A stretch of 64,000 bases of DNA from Pseudomonas promysalinigenes (GTDB lineage Bacteria > Pseudomonadota > Gammaproteobacteria > Pseudomonadales > Pseudomonadaceae): positions 992,001 through 1,056,000 of the forward strand of contig NZ_CP077094.1 of the NCBI RefSeq assembly GCF_014269025.2, read 5' to 3'. The notes under the pieces are model-generated. The model saw nothing but the letters and a program-made list of their open reading frames with translations, did not search any database and had not been told where the DNA came from. Position numbers and translations under genes: made by a program. Positions within the stretch are counted from its first letter, which is position 1. Each line of letters opens with the position of its first letter. This document shows, piece after piece, positions 60,922 through 64,000 of the stretch.

Positions 60922-61896
60922 ATGCGCGCGCTACCTCTGCTGTCGCTGCTGATTGGCAGCTGCATTGCGGTGCCAGCGTTGGCGGCCAATTCCTCGCCTC
61001 AGGCGAGCGAATGGCTGAACAAGCTGGCACGGGCCGAGCAAAAGCAAAGTTATCAAGGCTCTTTCGTCTACGAGCGAAATGGTAGCTTCTCTTCCCACGA
61101 TATCTGGCATCGCGTTCAGGACGGCCAAGTCAGCGAGCGGTTGCTTCAGCTCGACGGCCCCGCCGAGGAAATCGTGCGCCTGAACGGCAACGTGCAGTGC
61201 GTCAGTGGTGCCCTCACTGGCGCAGCCAGCGGATCCAGCAGTCTGCCTGATGCTGCGCCGCACCTTCTCGACCCGCTCAAGCTCATGAGCTGGTATGACC
61301 TTGCAATGGCTGGCACGTCCCGAGTGGCCGGGCGTGACGCGGTAATTGTCACGCTGACCCCGCGAGACCAGCATCGCTATGCTTTCGAACTTCATCTGGA
61401 CCGTCGCACTGGCTTGCCGCTTCGTTCATTGATGCTCAATGACAAAGGGCAGCTACTCGAGCGTTTCCAGATGACGCGTCTGGACACTCAAGACCCACCT
61501 AGCGACAAGGACCTGCAGGCCAGTGCCGCCTGCAAACCGATCCAACCCGGCGCTACCACCACCACTACGGCGGTCGCGGGTTGGCGGTCGGACTGGCTGC
61601 CGCCTGGCTTCGAGCTGATCAACAGTGCGATGCGCCGTGATTCCGAGCGTAACAGTTCAGTCAGTAGCCTGATGTACGACGATGGCCTGGCTCGTTTTTC
61701 GGTTTTTTTGGAACCGGTGAAGGATGATGGCGGTGCCGATGTGCGGACCCAGCTCGGGCCGACCTCCGCTGTATCGCGTCGTTTGAATACCCCAAAAGGA
61801 AAAGTGCAGGTCACCGTGGTCGGCGAAATTCCGTTGGGCACCGCGGAGCGTGTAGCGCTGTCGATGCGCCCTCAGGATGCCCAGGCGCGCCAGTGA
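60922..61896 (+). CDS. mucB: MucB, periplasmic regulator of AlgU signalling
   Basis: A 324-residue RseB-family protein. Signal peptide at residues 1-22 (MRALPLLSLLIGSCIAVPALA). The N-terminal domain (~25-180) is lipoprotein-like and includes EWLNKLARAEQKQSYQGSFVY; a C-terminal domain (~215-315) includes WRSDWLPPGFELINSAMR. It shields MucA from the site-1 protease until envelope stress releases it. It starts 12 bp after the mucA stop. In P. aeruginosa mucC follows; here no mucC ORF is found and mucD comes next after 187 bp. Confidence 0.93.
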   Translation: MRALPLLSLLIGSCIAVPALAANSSPQASEWLNKLARAEQKQSYQGSFVYERNGSFSSHDIWHRVQDGQVSERLLQLDGPAEEIVRLNGNVQCVSGALTGAASGSSSLPDAAPHLLDPLKLMSWYDLAMAGTSRVAGRDAVIVTLTPRDQHRYAFELHLDRRTGLPLRSLMLNDKGQLLERFQMTRLDTQDPPSDKDLQASAACKPIQPGATTTTTAVAGWRSDWLPPGFELINSAMRRDSERNSSVSSLMYDDGLARFSVFLEPVKDDGGADVRTQLGPTSAVSRRLNTPKGKVQVTVVGEIPLGTAERVALSMRPQDAQARQ

Positions 61897-61977
61897 TGGC
61901 GTGCATTGTCGGGGCGGTTGCAGGGTTTTTGACGGGCGAATTGGCATGCGGCTGAAATGAAATTAAAGCATTGTCAT

Positions 61978-62006
61978 TTGCAATCTTTCGGCAAATTTTC
62001 TATAGG
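61978..62006 (+). promoter_or_regulatory. Sigma-70 promoter candidate before mucD
   Basis: TTGCAA (61978-61983), 17 bp, TATAGG (62001-62006), in the mucB-mucD gap where mucC would be in P. aeruginosa. It would give mucD its own transcript. Confidence 0.5.
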
Positions 62007-62083
62007 TCAGGCTTCTAGGAGTCTGGCCTTTCCTGCTTTAGGCAGGGCTATTTCCAACTACCGCTCGTTGTGACGGGAGCCGT

Positions 62084-63520
62084 ATGTCAATACCACGCTT
62101 GAAATACTACCTAACGATATTCGCCGCCGTGCTCATGCTCGGCCAGGTGCTCACTGCTCAGGCCGATGAAGCCCTGCCGGACTTCACCACCCTGGTTGAG
62201 CAAGCCTCGCCGGCAGTAGTGAACATCAGTACCAAGCAGAAGCTGCCTGACCGCGTTGCTGCCGGGCAGATGCCCGACCTCGAAGGCCTGCCACCGATGT
62301 TCCGCGAGTTCTTCGAACGTAACATGCCGCAGCAGCCTCGCTCGCCGCGCGGCGATCGTCAGCGCGAGGCCATGTCTCTGGGCTCGGGTTTCATCATCTC
62401 CAGTGATGGCTACGTACTGACCAACAACCATGTGGTAGCCGATGCCGACGAGATCATCGTGCGTCTGTCCGACCGCAGTGAGCTGCAGGCCAAGCTGATC
62501 GGCACTGACCCACGTACTGACGTAGCGTTGCTGAAGGTCGACGGCAAGAACCTGCCGACCGTCAAGCTTGGTGACTCGGAAAAGCTGAAGGTGGGTGAGT
62601 GGGTGCTGGCCATCGGTTCGCCGTTCGGTTTTGACCACTCGGTGACCAAAGGTATCGTCAGTGCCAAAGGGCGTACCCTGCCCAACGATACCTATGTGCC
62701 GTTCATCCAGACAGACGTTGCCATCAACCCAGGGAACTCCGGTGGGCCGCTGTTCAACATGAAGGGCGAAGTGGTAGGCATCAACTCGCAAATCTTCACC
62801 CGTTCCGGCGGCTTCATGGGCCTGTCGTTCGCGATTCCAATCGATGTTGCCATCGATGTGTCCAATCAGCTGAAGAAAGATGGCAAGGTCAGCCGCGGCT
62901 GGTTGGGCGTGGTGATTCAAGAGGTCAACAAGGACCTGGCTGAATCCTTCGGCCTCGACAAGCCTGCAGGTGCTCTGGTCGCCCAGGTACTGGAAAACAG
63001 CCCGGCAGCCAAAGGGGGCCTGCAGGTGGGTGATGTAATTCTGAGCATGAACGGCCAACCGATCATCATGTCGGCAGATTTGCCACACTTGGTCGGTAGC
63101 CTCAAGGATGGTGAGAAAGCCAAGCTGGAGATCATCCGCAACGGCAAGCGCCAGACCCTGGACGTGGCCGTCGGCCCGATGCCTGACGACGATGCCGATA
63201 TCGGCACTGGCAGCAGTGCTGATGGCAGCGCCGAGCGTAACAGCAACCGCCTGGGCGTTTCGGTGGCAGACCTGACTGCAGAGCAGAAGAAAACCCTGGA
63301 GCTCAAAGGCGGCGTGGTCATCAAGGAAGTACAGGATGGCCCGGCTGCTTTGATCGGGCTGCGCCCAGGTGACGTCATCAGCCACCTGAACAACCAGGCA
63401 GTCACTTCGGCCAAACAGTTCACCGAAATCGCCAAGGATCTGCCGAAGAATCGCTCGGTATCGATGCGCGTCCTGCGTCAGGGCCGTGCCAGCTTCATTA
63501 CCTTCAAACTCGCTGAATAA
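62084..63520 (+). CDS. mucD: MucD, periplasmic HtrA/DegP-type protease
   Basis: A 478-residue serine protease. Signal segment at residues ~1-27; the trypsin-like domain has a complete triad, H116 (VLTNNHVVAD), D146 (DPRTDVALL) and S219 (INPGNSGGPLFN). Two PDZ domains follow (~270-360 and ~385-475), with the LGVVIQEVNKDLAESFGL and LGVSVADLTAEQKKTLELKG segments. It degrades misfolded envelope proteins and limits AlgU activation. ATG with GGGAG upstream. A strong terminator follows, ending the algU cluster. Confidence 0.95.
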   Translation: MSIPRLKYYLTIFAAVLMLGQVLTAQADEALPDFTTLVEQASPAVVNISTKQKLPDRVAAGQMPDLEGLPPMFREFFERNMPQQPRSPRGDRQREAMSLGSGFIISSDGYVLTNNHVVADADEIIVRLSDRSELQAKLIGTDPRTDVALLKVDGKNLPTVKLGDSEKLKVGEWVLAIGSPFGFDHSVTKGIVSAKGRTLPNDTYVPFIQTDVAINPGNSGGPLFNMKGEVVGINSQIFTRSGGFMGLSFAIPIDVAIDVSNQLKKDGKVSRGWLGVVIQEVNKDLAESFGLDKPAGALVAQVLENSPAAKGGLQVGDVILSMNGQPIIMSADLPHLVGSLKDGEKAKLEIIRNGKRQTLDVAVGPMPDDDADIGTGSSADGSAERNSNRLGVSVADLTAEQKKTLELKGGVVIKEVQDGPAALIGLRPGDVISHLNNQAVTSAKQFTEIAKDLPKNRSVSMRVLRQGRASFITFKLAE

Positions 63521-63542
63521 GCGGGCTTTGCGGGTGACCAGG

Positions 63543-63565
63543 GGGCAGCTTCGGCTGCCCTTTTT
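63543..63565 (+). terminator. Intrinsic terminator of mucD
   Basis: GGGCAGC, loop TTCG, GCTGCCC and TTTTT; it ends the algU-mucAB-mucD cluster. Confidence 0.92.
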
Positions 63566-63704
63566 CATGAAAGTTCACAATTGCCAGGGGCAATGCTGTG
63601 TACAGTCCGATAGAGGAAACTCCCATATCCCAACAGCTTAAGGTACAATTCCCGGCTATTTTTCGGCGGGCGTCCGGCTCGCAGCCTTTTCCGAGTGTTG
63701 ACCC

Positions 63705-64000
63705 GTGAGTGATTTGAGTCATATCCGCAATTTCTCCATCATCGCCCACATCGACCATGGCAAGTCGACGCTGGCCGACCGTTTCATTCAAATGTGCGGT
63801 GGCCTGACGGCGCGCGAAATGGAAGCCCAGGTACTGGACTCCATGGATCTGGAGCGCGAGCGCGGTATCACCATCAAGGCCCATAGCGTCACGCTCAATT
63901 ACAAGGCGCAGGACGGCAAGGTCTACCAGCTCAATTTCATCGACACCCCTGGTCACGTCGACTTCACCTATGAAGTCTCGCGTTCGCTGGCCGCTTGCGA
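63705..64000 (+). CDS. lepA: LepA (EF4), N-terminal part
   Basis: The first ~98 residues of the translational GTPase LepA run to the window edge. The start is a GTG at 63705 ([20 protein letters not shown]). Visible motifs are the P-loop [13 protein letters not shown], the switch I region with [23 protein letters not shown] and the G3 motif [15 protein letters not shown]4 acts on the ribosome, in elongation or biogenesis. In Pseudomonas lepA is followed by lepB and rnc; those are outside the window. No strong Shine-Dalgarno is seen before the GTG. Confidence 0.95.
   Translation, partial: MSDLSHIRNFSIIAHIDHGKSTLADRFIQMCGGLTAREMEAQVLDSMDLERERGITIKAHSVTLNYKAQDGKVYQLNFIDTPGHVDFTYEVSRSLAAC

Overview
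The window is chromosomal DNA from a fluorescent Pseudomonas, very probably of the P. putida group. The protein sequences and gene order (pcaR-pcaK-pcaF-pcaT-pcaBDC, ttgABC/ttgR, phaG, tctABC-opdH/tctDE, nadB/algU-mucAB-mucD-lepA) match what I recall of that group. The GC content looks high throughout. I see no insertion sequence, prophage, integrase, CRISPR array or rRNA operon, and no clear pseudogene.

Layout. (1) 1-2.4 kb: the end of a HerA-like ATPase gene, a Pit phosphate transporter and a small conserved protein. (2) 2.4-12.8 kb: the protocatechuate (beta-ketoadipate) branch. It has the IclR activator PcaR, two MFS uptake systems (PcaK, PcaT), the enzymes PcaF, PcaB, PcaD and PcaC, an Mpo1-like membrane protein and a BenF-type porin. 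Copies of the PcaR operator tie pcaR, pcaK, pcaF and probably the porin into one regulon. (3) 13-21.2 kb: the TtgABC multidrug efflux pump with its TetR repressor TtgR on a shared operator, and a DHA2-family exporter. (4) 21.5-30 kb: small metabolic and regulatory units, including an oxaloacetate decarboxylase, two LysR regulators divergent from an MBL-fold protein and a ThDP enzyme, an AraC regulator, a monooxygenase-domain protein, a flavin reductase and a secreted protein made of 13-residue repeats. (5) 30.6-37.6 kb: an alpha-ketoglutarate-type MHS permease with a sigma-54 promoter, next to a DctB/DctD (MifS/MifR-like) two-component system, then a periplasmic GH3 beta-glucosidase. (6) 37.8-47.4 kb: housekeeping genes, tRNA-Gly(CCC), PhaG (links fatty-acid synthesis to mcl-PHA), RsuA, a diguanylate cyclase, a Tyr-rich lipoprotein, a HIBCH-like hydrolase and Ung. 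(7) 47.4-55 kb: tricarboxylate uptake (TctABC, porin OpdH) with the divergent TctDE two-component system. (8) 55-64 kb: an HDOD protein, YgfZ, SdhE/YgfX, NadB, the envelope-stress operon algU-mucA-mucB-mucD (no mucC), and the start of lepA.

The window is mostly core metabolism and regulation. The least explained items are a candidate small RNA divergent from pcaR and abutting a PcaR half-site, a leader ORF plus hairpin before pcaK, a 17-bp perfect inverted repeat between an AraC regulator and its divergent neighbour, the 39-bp tandem-repeat secreted protein, and a PcaR-like site upstream of the porin. All names come from reading the sequence and from memory; no database search was run.
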